56,737 nt of DNA from Ignavibacteriota bacterium (GCA_020437395.1 JAGQWJ010000017.1:1-56737); one strand, 5' to 3'. Shown: positions 27,917-38,330, numbered from the stretch's first letter. The notes: generated by a model not told the origin, from the sequence alone. Translations and numbers: made by a program.

Positions 27917-27990
27917 AGTTACCAGTGTTTATGAGATTATTTTTTCACTAACTCCACAAAATAAGAATAGAATCAATTGTTTACAAAATA

Positions 27991-28025
27991 AAAAACCTTT
28001 GAAGTTTATTTCTTCAAAGGTTTTT
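27991..28025 (-). terminator. terminator of the M16 peptidase gene
   Basis: A 14-base inverted repeat AAAAACCTTTGAAG / CTTCAAAGGTTTTT with a 7-base loop ends in a T run on the minus strand, 27 bases after the stop at 28052. Confidence 0.8.
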
Positions 28026-28051
28026 AGATTTAAGGCCTTAATAAATTTAAA

Positions 28052-30874
28052 TTACTCTGTTTCTTCAGGAGAAAGGACAAAGGTTTTTAAATTACTATAG
28101 TTCAAGTATTTCTTAGCTGCTTTCTTAATATCTTCTTTATTTAGTTTATCTACAACAGTTAAATAATTATCAATATCGGATAAGCTCTCGCCATACCAAA
28201 GTGAGTTATAAATCCAAGAGCTCCAAGTTCTATTGTCTTTTAGTGCTAGTTCGAAATCTCTTCTTTGTGTTTCTTTTATTTTCTGCATATTCTCATCAGA
28301 AATCAATTCACTTTGAAGTTCTTTTACAATCATTTTTGTATCAGCTTTTAATTCTTCCACTCTATTAGGGTCACATCCGAAGGTAACTACAACGTAGCAT
28401 TCTTCAACAGGATATTTGTCATAGCTTGAATATGCACTAACATTGTAAACTCCGCCTTTTTCCTCACGAAGTTGTTCTCTTAATCTTATACCTAAAACTT
28501 TATCTAAAGATTGAAGTAATTGTCGATTCGTTTGATTATATTTGAAATCATCAGAAGTAAATACCATTATAACACGGCTATTTTGATCAATGCCTTTTTT
28601 GAATTCTTTATTCAATTCACCTTTTGGCATTCTTGCACCTAAGTCCTTCCAATTTTCAGCCGTTTTAGAACCATTCAACGAACCAATATACTTGGCAACT
28701 AACTCCTCAAAATTTACCTTGTCTATGTTCCCAGTAAAAATATAGTTGAAATCACCAGCATTCGCAAATCTTTGCTTGTAAACCTTCATTGCATCATTCT
28801 TATCAACTTTATCAATATCTTCTTCCGTAACTGGCTTAGAACGTGGATGATAATTGGATAGGATATAGCCAACTGAATCACTCAACACAGATTGTGGGTT
28901 TCTTCTTGAGTTGATAATAGCATCTTTTCGTTTTGCTTTCCAAGATTGGAATGATTCGTCATCAATTCTTGGATTTGTAAAATATAAATGTAAAAGTTGT
29001 AGCATTTCTTCAAACTCAGCAGTATTAGATGACCCATTGAAACCTTCAGTCAAAGAACCAATCTGAGGGCTAACATTGAAGTTTTTGCTTGACATCATTT
29101 TCATTAATGAAACTACATCGAAGTCTGCAACGCCTGAACTATTCACTAAGTTATCAGCAAATCTACCAGAAACAAAGTCTTTATCTGACATAAGCGATGA
29201 ACCACCTTTACTGAATGCTCTGAAATTTATCTCATCATCTTTGAAATCAGTTGTTTTGTAATAAATATTTGCACCATTTGATAAAGTAATCATCTTCACA
29301 CCTTGTGGCAAATCTTTCTTATTAACAACTTTACCTGCTGTAACTTCTTTGTCGAAAAGTGGTTTATCATTTACTTCTTCTGTGTAAGGATCTATTTTTT
29401 TAGAAGTAATTTCTTTATATGTAGCTGCAAAATCCTCTTTAGTTGGAACATTAGTTGCAGAAGCTGGAAGTGAAATAGTTGCTATGTAATTATCATCATC
29501 AATATACGTAGCTAATCGTGCATTAACTTCTTCTTTTGTGATAGTAGGTAAAAGCTTTTCTACAAAGGCGTATTCGTATGCAATTCCTGGCACAGCTTCA
29601 TTTGATAAGAAATGTCGAACAAGTTCACCAGCTAAACTACTTGATTCAGTATTATTCTTTTCAGAGTACATTTGCTTATAATTAGAGATAATGCTCTCTT
29701 TCATTCTGCTTAATTCCGAATCAGTAATTCCGTATTTAGTAGCTCTCATTGTCTCGGTTAAGAGCACATCTGTCGCTCTTTTATATTCGGTACCTTTTGC
29801 TACAGCAATCAAATCGAAATCTTCGGCTCCCATCGAATTGCTGTAACCTGCTCTTGAAAATTGGTATGCAGGGTCAGCAGTTAAACTTTGTTCTGCTAAT
29901 CTTTCGTTCAATGCACCAGTAGCAATCTGATCTATTAAATTTGTTTTGTATTCTCCATAGGTACCTTTTTGCTCTTTACCAGGTCTTCTGAAAGATACAG
30001 AAACCGTTGGGAATGGTAATTCTTTATCTGTAGCAATAGATGTTAAAGGAGTCGTATTCTCTGGTAAGCTATATTTTTCTGGTTGTGGGGCATTCTTTGG
30101 TTTAGGAATACTTCCAAAATATTTTTTTACATATTTCTCCATTTTATCTACATCAATATCGCCAACAATAATAACAGACATTAAATCAGGTCTGTACCAC
30201 TTTTTGTAAAAATTTCGGAATTCTTCGTGACCTGATTTTCTCAATAAAGTAGTATCACCTATTGGCAATCTGTCCTTATATTTTGAATTGTAGAATGATA
30301 CATCTTTGTGTGCGTCAAACATTCTTGTTTGCACACCGCCTCTAAGTCGCGCTTCTTCGATAATAACACCACGCTCATCATCAATATCTTTGTCAGCGAA
30401 AGTTACTTTATGTGCCCAGTTTTCTAAAATCTGAATACCTTTTTCTAATACATCATCCTTGTCGGCAGGGAGTTCTAGCATATAGACAGTTTCATCAAAA
30501 CTAGTATAAGCATTCAGATGAGCCCCAAACTTAACTCCATTTTTTTCGAGGAAGTCAATTAGTTCAGATTTGGGAAAATCTTCCGTACCATTGAAGCACA
30601 TGTGTTCTACGAAGTGAGCCATACCCTGTTGTATATCAGTTTCATCAACTGAGCCGACTTTAACAGGCATTCTTAATGATACTCTATTTTCTGGTTTGTT
30701 ATTTTTTAATATAAAATATTCTAAACCATTTTCGAATTTCCCAGTTCTAATGTCGTTTCTTAATGGGAATACTTCATCTAATGAACCATATTTTACTTTT
30801 GGTAAGTCCTCTGCACTCAAATTTAGTTGGGCAATTAATGCCACGAATAGTAATACCTTGGCGAATAGTTTCAT
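28052..30874 (-). CDS. M16 family zinc peptidase (PqqL-like), exported
   Basis: The product is 940 residues with a signal peptide (KVLLFVALIAQLNLSAED). The first M16 half carries the inverted zinc motif HFVEH with His87, Glu90 and His91, and the usual downstream Glu region (ERGVIIEEARLRGG). The second, inactive half has the R-Y-type element of the family late in the protein (LREQLREEKGGVYNVSAYSSYDKYP). The double-domain size fits PqqL-like insulinase relatives that degrade peptides in the periplasm. It is a single gene with its own terminator. Confidence 0.93.
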   Translation of the reverse strand: MKLFAKVLLFVALIAQLNLSAEDLPKVKYGSLDEVFPLRNDIRTGKFENGLEYFILKNNKPENRVSLRMPVKVGSVDETDIQQGMAHFVEHMCFNGTEDFPKSELIDFLEKNGVKFGAHLNAYTSFDETVYMLELPADKDDVLEKGIQILENWAHKVTFADKDIDDERGVIIEEARLRGGVQTRMFDAHKDVSFYNSKYKDRLPIGDTTLLRKSGHEEFRNFYKKWYRPDLMSVIIVGDIDVDKMEKYVKKYFGSIPKPKNAPQPEKYSLPENTTPLTSIATDKELPFPTVSVSFRRPGKEQKGTYGEYKTNLIDQIATGALNERLAEQSLTADPAYQFSRAGYSNSMGAEDFDLIAVAKGTEYKRATDVLLTETMRATKYGITDSELSRMKESIISNYKQMYSEKNNTESSSLAGELVRHFLSNEAVPGIAYEYAFVEKLLPTITKEEVNARLATYIDDDNYIATISLPASATNVPTKEDFAATYKEITSKKIDPYTEEVNDKPLFDKEVTAGKVVNKKDLPQGVKMITLSNGANIYYKTTDFKDDEINFRAFSKGGSSLMSDKDFVSGRFADNLVNSSGVADFDVVSLMKMMSSKNFNVSPQIGSLTEGFNGSSNTAEFEEMLQLLHLYFTNPRIDDESFQSWKAKRKDAIINSRRNPQSVLSDSVGYILSNYHPRSKPVTEEDIDKVDKNDAMKVYKQRFANAGDFNYIFTGNIDKVNFEELVAKYIGSLNGSKTAENWKDLGARMPKGELNKEFKKGIDQNSRVIMVFTSDDFKYNQTNRQLLQSLDKVLGIRLREQLREEKGGVYNVSAYSSYDKYPVEECYVVVTFGCDPNRVEELKADTKMIVKELQSELISDENMQKIKETQRRDFELALKDNRTWSSWIYNSLWYGESLSDIDNYLTVVDKLNKEDIKKAAKKYLNYSNLKTFVLSPEETE

Positions 30875-30951
30875 TCTAATCCTCTAAATATAATAAATTG
30901 TTTTTTGACTTTTTCTTATTGTAAATACAAAAAAATGGGAAAAAAGTTACA

Positions 30952-31812
30952 TTAACCACGTTGTGTAATTATAACTCCAGCAATAATTAACACGCCTGCA
31001 ATTACAAAGTTAGCATTTATTACGTTATCTAGTATAAAGAAAGCCAAAATTGTGGTTAACACTGGCTGTATATTGTTAAATACAGAGACTTTCGAAGCTT
31101 CAATTTTCTGAAGTGCGTAATACCATAAAGTATATCCAACTCCTGAGGTAATTGCACCTATATAGAATATTTGACCCCAATTTTTCAATGATATATCAGA
31201 AAGCGAATATTGGACAGGGTGGAAATGAAAAACAGGTAGATACAATATAAGTCCAATTACCATAGCCATTCCAGTAGTAAATATTGCTCCGTATTTTTCG
31301 GCTAACTGTTTACCTAATATTGTATAAAAAGCCCAAGAAAGCGATGCAACTAATGCGAGTATATCTCCCTTAGTCGAAAGATTATTAATATCAAAACCCT
31401 TATTCAACAACAATAAAACAGTACCAATTACTGCAATTGCAATTCCCAATAATTTTAGTTTAGTAGTCCTTTCTTTGAAAAAAGACACTGATATTATAAG
31501 TACAAAGGCAGGAACAAGAGAGTATGCAAATGCTACATTAGGTGCTTCTGTAAGTTCGAGTGAACTAAGGAACAAAAATTGATTAATCGGGATATTAAGC
31601 ATACCTATTATCACAAATCGTAGCCAATCTTTTTTTTCTACTTTGCTAAATGTATCTTTTTTGTAAAGCAGTACGAATGAGTAAAGCGTTGAAACTATTA
31701 AAGCTCTATAGAATAGAGCTACAGGTGGTGGAACCTCTGTGGTTAAAGTTTTTGCTACTATGTGAGTTCCGGAAGCTATAAGTTGTTGCAACAGTAGTAA
31801 TAAATATATCAA
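30952..31812 (-). CDS. EamA-family (DMT) transporter
   Basis: The product is 286 residues with about ten membrane helices in two EamA repeats (first: LIASGTHIVAKTLTTEVPPPVALFYRA...; second: KGDILALVASLSWAFYTILGKQLAEKYG). The family exports or imports small metabolites; the substrate cannot be predicted. The start appears to be TTG at 31810-31812, overlapping the TGA stop of the glycosyltransferase gene (TTGA), which indicates coupling. Confidence 0.85.
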   Translation of the reverse strand: MIYLLLLLQQLIASGTHIVAKTLTTEVPPPVALFYRALIVSTLYSFVLLYKKDTFSKVEKKDWLRFVIIGMLNIPINQFLFLSSLELTEAPNVAFAYSLVPAFVLIISVSFFKERTTKLKLLGIAIAVIGTVLLLLNKGFDINNLSTKGDILALVASLSWAFYTILGKQLAEKYGAIFTTGMAMVIGLILYLPVFHFHPVQYSLSDISLKNWGQIFYIGAITSGVGYTLWYYALQKIEASKVSVFNNIQPVLTTILAFFILDNVINANFVIAGVLIIAGVIITQRG

Positions 31813-32921
31813 CTAAATACCTTCAATATTTCTACTTCCTGCAATTCATAATTGTATTTATTTCTAATTTTCAAGATATTTTCTCTATAATAGTTTCGGG
31901 TATTAGAATCGGATAATTTGTGAATTGCTTTTTGTAGTTCATCGACATCTAATCTATTCACAACTAATCCTATATTCTCATTATCAACAACCTCACGCAT
32001 CGTTTTCTGATTAGTTGTTATTACTGGTATTGCAGATTGTATAAATTCGAATAATTTGTTTGGTAAAGCGTTTTGGTACGATATACTTGTATCTTCGAAT
32101 AGTACTAATCCCACATCGGCAGACATTGTAATTTTACTCAAATGATCATAAGGAATTAATCCCGTGAAATGAACTCTATTTTCCAATTCAAGGGAGCTAG
32201 CAATTTTCTTTAGCTCGTCAGTATATTCACCCCCTCCCACTATTACTAATTCCACAAAAGATAAATCCTTTATAGCTTTGACTAATGAATCAAGTCCCCT
32301 ACCTTCTAATATCCAACCTTGATAAAGTAAAACCAAACTGTCCGGTTTAATATTATATTCACGTCTAATATAATCACTACTCTTAAGTTCCTGCTGAGGT
32401 GGTAGATTCTTGATTGTGTAGTAAGGAATATTGTGCATGAAATATTTTTTCAAATAAGTCTCATCCACATCTGCTGTTACAACGATTTTATCTACGTAAG
32501 TAACTAAATATTTCTCTCTAAACTCTATCAGTTTCCTTGCGAAAGGTCTATTTTTAAGTGAATTGAGTTGAGAATAAATTTCACGTGAGTCGTATATAAG
32601 TTTTGCCTTACATTTTATCTTGATAGATTTTGCAGCCGTAAGTGAATAGAAATCTCCTGCATGGACGAAACTAGTCGAAAGGTTTAATTTTTTTACAGCT
32701 TTTGTGAATTCTTTTTGTGAATAACGGACTTTCTGATTGAGTTTAACACTGCATTTATAATAATCACTGTTGTTAATATAATCGGGTTCGTAGTTATAGT
32801 CAGGAGTTACCAATGCAACTTTGCGTTGGTACTTAATTAGTGTTCTAACTAGATTAATTGTCCTGGCATCATGCGAAGGATTAGAAAAACAAATAATTAT
32901 AACGTCATAGTCTTTTTTCAT
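31809..32921 (-). CDS. glycosyltransferase family 4 protein
   Basis: The product is 370 residues with the GT-B fold. The N-terminal acceptor half starts MKKDYDVIIICFSNPSHDARTINLVRTL; the C-terminal donor half shows LVLLYQGWILEGRGLDSLVKAI, ENRVHFTGLIPYDHLSKITMSADVGLVLFE and the E-x7-E-like NALPNKLFEFIQSAIPVI. It probably transfers a sugar in surface polysaccharide or glycolipid synthesis. It overlaps the EamA transporter downstream and follows the 32939-35305 gene by 17 bases. Confidence 0.85.
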   Translation of the reverse strand: MKKDYDVIIICFSNPSHDARTINLVRTLIKYQRKVALVTPDYNYEPDYINNSDYYKCSVKLNQKVRYSQKEFTKAVKKLNLSTSFVHAGDFYSLTAAKSIKIKCKAKLIYDSREIYSQLNSLKNRPFARKLIEFREKYLVTYVDKIVVTADVDETYLKKYFMHNIPYYTIKNLPPQQELKSSDYIRREYNIKPDSLVLLYQGWILEGRGLDSLVKAIKDLSFVELVIVGGGEYTDELKKIASSLELENRVHFTGLIPYDHLSKITMSADVGLVLFEDTSISYQNALPNKLFEFIQSAIPVITTNQKTMREVVDNENIGLVVNRLDVDELQKAIHKLSDSNTRNYYRENILKIRNKYNYELQEVEILKVFS

Positions 32922-32938
32922 AAAACAAAATTAACTAC

Positions 32939-35305
32939 TTAGCGAGTTATAACAATAGGTTTTGATTCTGTTTTGTCATTTCTATCAATAATTAAGAAAT
33001 ATATACCTGTTTGTAGTTCCAAATCTGAAATATATTCTCCCCTTTCTAATTTACCATTTGAAAAATATTCTACATCTGATATTCTTTTTTCAAGTATTCC
33101 TATTCTTATTCCTTTACTGTCGTAAATAAAGACTTTTGTTTCAAAAATCTCTTTTGGGCTAAATTCCATATAACTCATTGCTATTTGGCCATCACTAGGG
33201 TTAGGATAAGGTGCAGAGCTTTCGAATACATATGATTTATCCAATCGTATTGAAGTGAAACTCCAAGGTACATCACATTTTGAAATTGCTTCAAAGTTGA
33301 ATGGTACAACTTGTCCCTCGACTTTGAAAATATGAGGAGAGCAATTATCAAAGATCTCAACTATATCTGCAAAATTACCAGTCGAATCACCACTAAAACA
33401 TATTTCGAATTCTGCTGTTTCAAAAGGCCCTAATTTTGGAAGTTCACTCGGTGGCGAAGCAAAATAATACTTATCTCTAAGTTTAATTAATTGTATCTGG
33501 AAATCTGTATTGGATGTATTTGTAATACTAACTTTTTGGCAGTTACTTCTACCTAACTCAAGTGAATCAAATCTAAAAGGTTCGGTTAAAGAATAGTTTA
33601 TAGAAAGTCTATTGGAGTCAACTCTAACAGAAACGTAGAACGAAGACGATGAATCAATACAACCAAATTCGGAAGTAACTATTAATTTGTAATTGCCACT
33701 ATCCTTAACAACAATGGATTTCTCATTCGAAATAAGTTGGTTAGTATTATCATACCATTCGTAAATGCTGTGGTCAAACTCAGATTCTAAGATAATTGAA
33801 TCACCAATACAAAAATCATTTTCTGTTATTGGAATAATATTCGGTTCGGGAAGCTGATTAATTACTACTTCCATAGTATCATATTTTATACATCCATCAG
33901 GGCTAGTGGTTTGAACAACATAATTCCCAGTCTCATATACATCCAAATAAGAAGTTGTATCACCTGTATTCCATAAAAAGCTTTTATAAAGTGTATCCAC
34001 AGAAAGACGTACTGTATCACCTACACAAAGGTAATTCGAATTGCTAGAAAGAATCTCGGGGGTATAATCAGGGTAATATATCACTTCGAAATCATAAATG
34101 AACGCAGTGTCACAGGGACTTGCATAGGCGAAAGCTCTATATTCACCATCGTCGCCAGTGTATAGAGTATTTTCTCTACCGCAAGTTGACCAAACAGTAT
34201 TCGGAAGTTCGTCTGGTGGTTGTATTTTGAGTTCAGCAATATCACCTCTACATATATAAACTGTATCTCTTGATATTACTTTATTTACTTCAGTGACATT
34301 CCTTGTTCTATAAACGTTATCACCAACAACCCAACCCGTTGTGTCATCTATAAAAAAAATATCATCCAAATCCCCTTCTATTCCGCAGTTTAAATTTTCC
34401 CAAACATAACCAGCATCACAGGTAAAATAAACTGATTTTTCATACCCGCAAACCCAACCAGTGGTCTTATTCACTAGAAAAGACCCAAACATATTTAATT
34501 TATTGCTGAGGTACTTTCTATTGAAACTATTCCCTTTATCTGTTGTAAATAGCATACCTCCATATCCGAAGTAATCCCCTTCACAACTCTGAGAAATAGG
34601 GATAATAAATGAAGAGTCTTTATAGGAGAGTTCCTCTGCCCAATCAATAGGGCCAGTCGTAAAGTCTATATCCCAATTGCTCCCATAATCTTTAGTTTCC
34701 CAAACATAGCCAGAGGATATAGCTTGTCCATAACCAGTAGTACCATCAATGTGCACATCTGATACTTTAGTTCCACCACGTACTATGTATTCTTTGAAAG
34801 TCCAACTTTGACCTCCATTAGTAGTTTTAAAGAATATATTTTTATAACAGCTACCAGAGTTAGCTGCTGCGACACCATTCATATCGTCATAGAAATAGCA
34901 ACCCCAGATACTATAATACTTACCAATTCTTGGAGAAATATCTACCCAAGTACGTCCACTGTCAATTGATTTATAAATTACTCCAGCTTTAGCGTCGTCA
35001 TTATTTAAACCTGAAGTATATCCTATATTAGGTGAAGTGAAGTGAATACTTTCCAAATGTAAAGAATTATTAGAATCCACATTGACAGTCTCCCAATTAT
35101 CACCACCATCTTTAGTGAACGAGACTTGGCTCGATTCACCACATATCCATCCTAAGTTTCTATCACTTGGTAAAAAGAAAACATCGAGATATGACATCTG
35201 CGAATATCTTCCTTTAATGTTGACTTTTTCCCATTTGTTGAGCCATTGAGATTGTGCCAAAATTGGGATTAAAAATACAATTATATATAGTTTTTCAATT
35301 TTCAT
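32939..35305 (-). CDS. large T9SS cargo protein with YCF48-like repeats
   Basis: The product is 788 residues with a signal peptide (YIIVFLIPILAQSQ). Residues about 25-330 contain repeats of the YCF48/sortilin-like propeller type, each with a strand such as GWICGESSQVSFTKDGGDNWETV or GWVCGYEKSVYFTCDAGYVWENL. Then follow Ig/PKD-like segments (LCVGDTVRLSVDTLYKSFLWNTGD; FCIGDSIILESEF) and, at the end, a type IX sorting tail (PYPNPSDGQIAMSY, IYDSKGIRI, QTGIYFLIIDRND). It is thus a secreted or surface protein, probably adhesive or structural. It is the gene nearest to the putative origin on the left side. Confidence 0.8.
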   Translation of the reverse strand: MKIEKLYIIVFLIPILAQSQWLNKWEKVNIKGRYSQMSYLDVFFLPSDRNLGWICGESSQVSFTKDGGDNWETVNVDSNNSLHLESIHFTSPNIGYTSGLNNDDAKAGVIYKSIDSGRTWVDISPRIGKYYSIWGCYFYDDMNGVAAANSGSCYKNIFFKTTNGGQSWTFKEYIVRGGTKVSDVHIDGTTGYGQAISSGYVWETKDYGSNWDIDFTTGPIDWAEELSYKDSSFIIPISQSCEGDYFGYGGMLFTTDKGNSFNRKYLSNKLNMFGSFLVNKTTGWVCGYEKSVYFTCDAGYVWENLNCGIEGDLDDIFFIDDTTGWVVGDNVYRTRNVTEVNKVISRDTVYICRGDIAELKIQPPDELPNTVWSTCGRENTLYTGDDGEYRAFAYASPCDTAFIYDFEVIYYPDYTPEILSSNSNYLCVGDTVRLSVDTLYKSFLWNTGDTTSYLDVYETGNYVVQTTSPDGCIKYDTMEVVINQLPEPNIIPITENDFCIGDSIILESEFDHSIYEWYDNTNQLISNEKSIVVKDSGNYKLIVTSEFGCIDSSSSFYVSVRVDSNRLSINYSLTEPFRFDSLELGRSNCQKVSITNTSNTDFQIQLIKLRDKYYFASPPSELPKLGPFETAEFEICFSGDSTGNFADIVEIFDNCSPHIFKVEGQVVPFNFEAISKCDVPWSFTSIRLDKSYVFESSAPYPNPSDGQIAMSYMEFSPKEIFETKVFIYDSKGIRIGILEKRISDVEYFSNGKLERGEYISDLELQTGIYFLIIDRNDKTESKPIVITR

Positions 35306-35762
35306 GTTAAGTCAATAGACAAATTAAAAGCAAAAAAAGTTTCAAAATGTATAAAACAATAATTTTCAGAAATCATCGACCTTATTGTGGAAAACTTTGA
35401 TGTTGAAAATTACTTCCCCCTATTTATCAACACATTTAAGGTAATTTGATATTTTTTACAAGTATCAAACCAGACAGCTAAACTACTGTTAATTATGCAC
35501 TTATTAGCTTCGTCTAATTATAACTATACGATGCTTTACTTTCGTATCCTTAACTTGTTGATTTTTTTAACCTTTGAAAAATGCAAATAAATTTGAAAAA
35601 AAAATGAAAATAAATCTCTTGATATTGATACAAAAAATTTTAAAATTAGAACTGTGGTCATAATTCAAATCAGATAATTCTTTTCCTCAAAATCTGGTTT
35701 TTATTAACAGGAAAGATACGAAATAATTATTAAATAAACTTTAAACCGAAGCAGGTATATAC
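35306..35762. other. candidate chromosome origin (oriC) upstream of dnaA
   Basis: A 457-base gene-free stretch is bounded by a leftward gene and the rightward dnaA. It holds DnaA-box-like nonamers: TTTTCCACA on the minus strand at 35386-35394, TTATCAACA at 35424-35432 and TTATGCACT at 35493-35501, each one base from TTATnCACA, plus a weaker one at 35401-35409. The part near dnaA (about 35570-35650) is extremely AT-rich and could be the unwinding region. Gene direction switches here, with the ribosomal and rpoBC operon pointing away to the left. Position, boxes and strand switch agree, but the boxes are imperfect and few. Confidence 0.5.
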
Positions 35763-37241
35763 GTGGCAAATCAAAAAGACAAATTTGCATTATTTCCCGA
35801 GAAGGATACGAAAAAGGAACTATCGAAAGAACGAAAGTCGCCAACGAATAGGGACGAAAAAGCAAGAATAAAATGGGAAGAGTGTCTTGAGATAATAAAA
35901 GACAATCTTAACGAACAAGCATTTAGTTCTTGGTTTGAACCGATAATCCCATTGAGAATTGAAGAAAATAACCTTATAGTACAAGCACCTAGCCAGTTTT
36001 TTTATGAGTGGATTGAAGAACATTACTACGATCTATTGAGAAATTCACTGACAAGGGTTATGGGGAGCAAAATTAATCTTCAATATGAAGTTGTAATAAA
36101 AAATGATTCTGATGATTCTTTAGAAAATAGAACTATAAGAGTACCAGCATTCCGTAACAATTCTGGTTCTCAAGGTGCAATTAACTTTGCTGAACAAAAC
36201 AAGAAAGAGGAGTTTGCAACTGGTCTGAACCCTCGTTATCATTTTGAAAATTTTGTTGTTGGTGACAATAACCAATTGGCATTCTCAGCAGCAGAAGCGA
36301 TAGCAAAAAAACCAGGTGGAACTAGTTTCAATCCATTGTTCATCTATAGTAAAACAGGGTTAGGAAAAACTCACTTAATTCAAGCAATTGGGAATGAGGT
36401 AATAAAGAAGAATCCTAAAATGAAAGTAAGGTACACTTCTAGTGACAGATTCACAATGGAGTTTATTACTTCTATTCAAAACAATAGTGTTAATGACTTT
36501 GTTAACTTCTACAGAGGAGTAGATGTATTAATAGTTGATGATATTCAATTCTTTAGCAGTAAAGAAAAGACACAAGATAATTTTTTCCATACTTTTAACG
36601 CATTGCACCAAAACGGAAAACAGATAATTTTAGCATCTGATAAATCACCGAAAGAACTTGTAGGTTTAGACGAGAGATTAATTTCAAGATTCCAGTGGGG
36701 CCTTTCGGTAGATATACAGAAGCCAGATTTAGAAACAAGAATGGCTATTTTACAGAAGAAGTCTCTAAACGAAGGAATTGAACTTCCGCACGATGTATTG
36801 GAGTATATGGCTGAGAATGTTACATCAAGTATCCGTGAACTAGAAGGTTCTTTGATAGGATTAATAGCCAAAGTAACTTTAGACAAAAAAGATATAAGCT
36901 TAGATTTGGCTAAAGAAGTAGTAGCCGGAGTAGCGAAATTAGAAAATAAAGAAATCACAATGGATGATATAAAGAAAACAGTTTCTAATTACTACAATAT
37001 TTCAATTGATGCTATTGAATCAAAGTCAAGAAAGCACGAAATAGCACTTTCTCGCCAGATGTGCATGCAGATTTCTAAGAAATTAACGAACTTATCTCTA
37101 AAAAGTATCGGTGCTCATTTTGGCGGTCGTGATCACTCGACTGTACTTCACTCTTGTAGAGCAATAGACAATTATATTGAGACAGACAAGAAAGTGCGAG
37201 CTGACTATGAAAAAATAGTTAGCGAATTAAAGAAACGATAG
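35763..37241 (+). CDS. dnaA: chromosomal replication initiator protein DnaA
   Basis: The product is 492 residues from GTG 35763. The N-terminal domain I (about 35-115) includes WEECLEIIKDNLNEQAFSSWFEPI. Domain III is the AAA+ core: NPRYHFENFVVGDNNQLAFSAA, P-loop at 196-203, Walker B VLIVDDIQFFSSKEKTQ, and RLISRFQWGLSVDI with the Arg finger. Domain IV ends with the DNA-binding signature HFGGRDHSTVLHSCRAI. The P-loop reads SKTGLGKT, where nearly all DnaA proteins have GG[VT]GLGKT, so its first Gly is Ser. DnaA opens oriC; a candidate origin lies directly upstream. Confidence 0.98.
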   Translation: MANQKDKFALFPEKDTKKELSKERKSPTNRDEKARIKWEECLEIIKDNLNEQAFSSWFEPIIPLRIEENNLIVQAPSQFFYEWIEEHYYDLLRNSLTRVMGSKINLQYEVVIKNDSDDSLENRTIRVPAFRNNSGSQGAINFAEQNKKEEFATGLNPRYHFENFVVGDNNQLAFSAAEAIAKKPGGTSFNPLFIYSKTGLGKTHLIQAIGNEVIKKNPKMKVRYTSSDRFTMEFITSIQNNSVNDFVNFYRGVDVLIVDDIQFFSSKEKTQDNFFHTFNALHQNGKQIILASDKSPKELVGLDERLISRFQWGLSVDIQKPDLETRMAILQKKSLNEGIELPHDVLEYMAENVTSSIRELEGSLIGLIAKVTLDKKDISLDLAKEVVAGVAKLENKEITMDDIKKTVSNYYNISIDAIESKSRKHEIALSRQMCMQISKKLTNLSLKSIGAHFGGRDHSTVLHSCRAIDNYIETDKKVRADYEKIVSELKKR

Positions 37242-37275
37242 AAGTTAACATTAGATTATAACAAACAAAATAAAC

Positions 37276-37300
37276 GCCCCATTTTTTAACTGAATGGGGC
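37276..37300 (+). terminator. Rho-independent terminator of dnaA
   Basis: Stem GCCCCATT / AATGGGGC is followed by eight T, 35 bases after the dnaA stop. Confidence 0.9.
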
Positions 37301-37412
37301 TTTTTTTTGTAACAAAACGATACTTTAAAGTGTTTATATAGCAGGTGGGAAAATAATATTTCAATAAGTGAGATTTATTTATTAAGTTTCCATAAGCATA
37401 AAGGAAAAAATC

Positions 37413-38330
37413 ATGAATTTCAAACTTACATATAAATCAATTTCGGGTTTTAGGTTTGGGCTGATATTATGTTCAGCTTTTATCTTAGGTTCGTTTCATA
37501 TTTCTTATTCATCCTCGAACAATAAACTTACAAATGCGGAGATGTTTGAACCAGTAGCATTGAAGTTAATTGCAAAAGGAGTTGACTCTGAATTTGTATA
37601 TAGTTTAATAAATGATAAGAACGTCAAATTTGATGAGAGTTTTGTCAAAATCAATGTAATTGGCACTGGGAAGGCCGCTGATTATAGTAGCCACTATAAC
37701 AATAGGGCTGTAAGCAAATCAAAGATTTTCTTAGAAGAAAACTTAGCAATCTTACAAGCTGCAGAAGATAAGTATGGAGTACCGAAAGAAGTTATAACCT
37801 CTATACTCTATGTAGAAACTCGCCACGGTGGTTATTTGGGTAACAATAATATAGTAAGTGTGTTTCTGAGTACTGCGCTAGCTGATCAAGATGATTTCAT
37901 AGAAATGAACTCTCGTACTTTAAAAGAAACTTATGATAAAGATTCAGAGGAATTAGAAAAATATCTTTCGAAGCTGAACAAAAGAGCCAAGTATAAAGCA
38001 GATTGGGCAATGGAACAACTATTGGCACTTGAAAAACTTGACAAATTATCTCCTGTACCTATCACTGAGATAGAAGGTTCGTGGGCTGGTGCGTTCGGAA
38101 TGTCTCAATTTCTACCTTCAAGCTACGTAAGTTGGGCAGTAGATGGCAATAATGATGGCGTAATAAACCTCTTTGATAAAGAAGATGCAATTTACAGCGT
38201 AGGTAATTACCTCAGCTCAAACGGTTGGGGCAAAACCGAAGAGAAAAAAAGAAAAGCAGTGTGGCACTACAATCATAGTACAGCTTATGTTAACGCAGTT
38301 TTGAAACTATCTGAATTAATTGAATCATAG
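37413..38330 (+). CDS. MltB-like lytic murein transglycosylase
   Basis: The product is 305 residues with a hydrophobic N-terminal segment (about 12-34) that acts as signal peptide or anchor. The SLT_2/MltB catalytic domain is clear: YGVPKEVITSILYVETRHGGYLG, with the catalytic Glu in VETRHG, then WAGAFGMSQFLPSSYVSWAVDGNNDGVINLFDKEDAIYSVGNYLSSNGW. The enzyme cleaves the glycan strands of peptidoglycan to form 1,6-anhydro ends. No peptidoglycan-binding repeat follows. It may be cotranscribed with the next small membrane protein. Confidence 0.9.
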   Translation: MNFKLTYKSISGFRFGLILCSAFILGSFHISYSSSNNKLTNAEMFEPVALKLIAKGVDSEFVYSLINDKNVKFDESFVKINVIGTGKAADYSSHYNNRAVSKSKIFLEENLAILQAAEDKYGVPKEVITSILYVETRHGGYLGNNNIVSVFLSTALADQDDFIEMNSRTLKETYDKDSEELEKYLSKLNKRAKYKADWAMEQLLALEKLDKLSPVPITEIEGSWAGAFGMSQFLPSSYVSWAVDGNNDGVINLFDKEDAIYSVGNYLSSNGWGKTEEKKRKAVWHYNHSTAYVNAVLKLSELIES

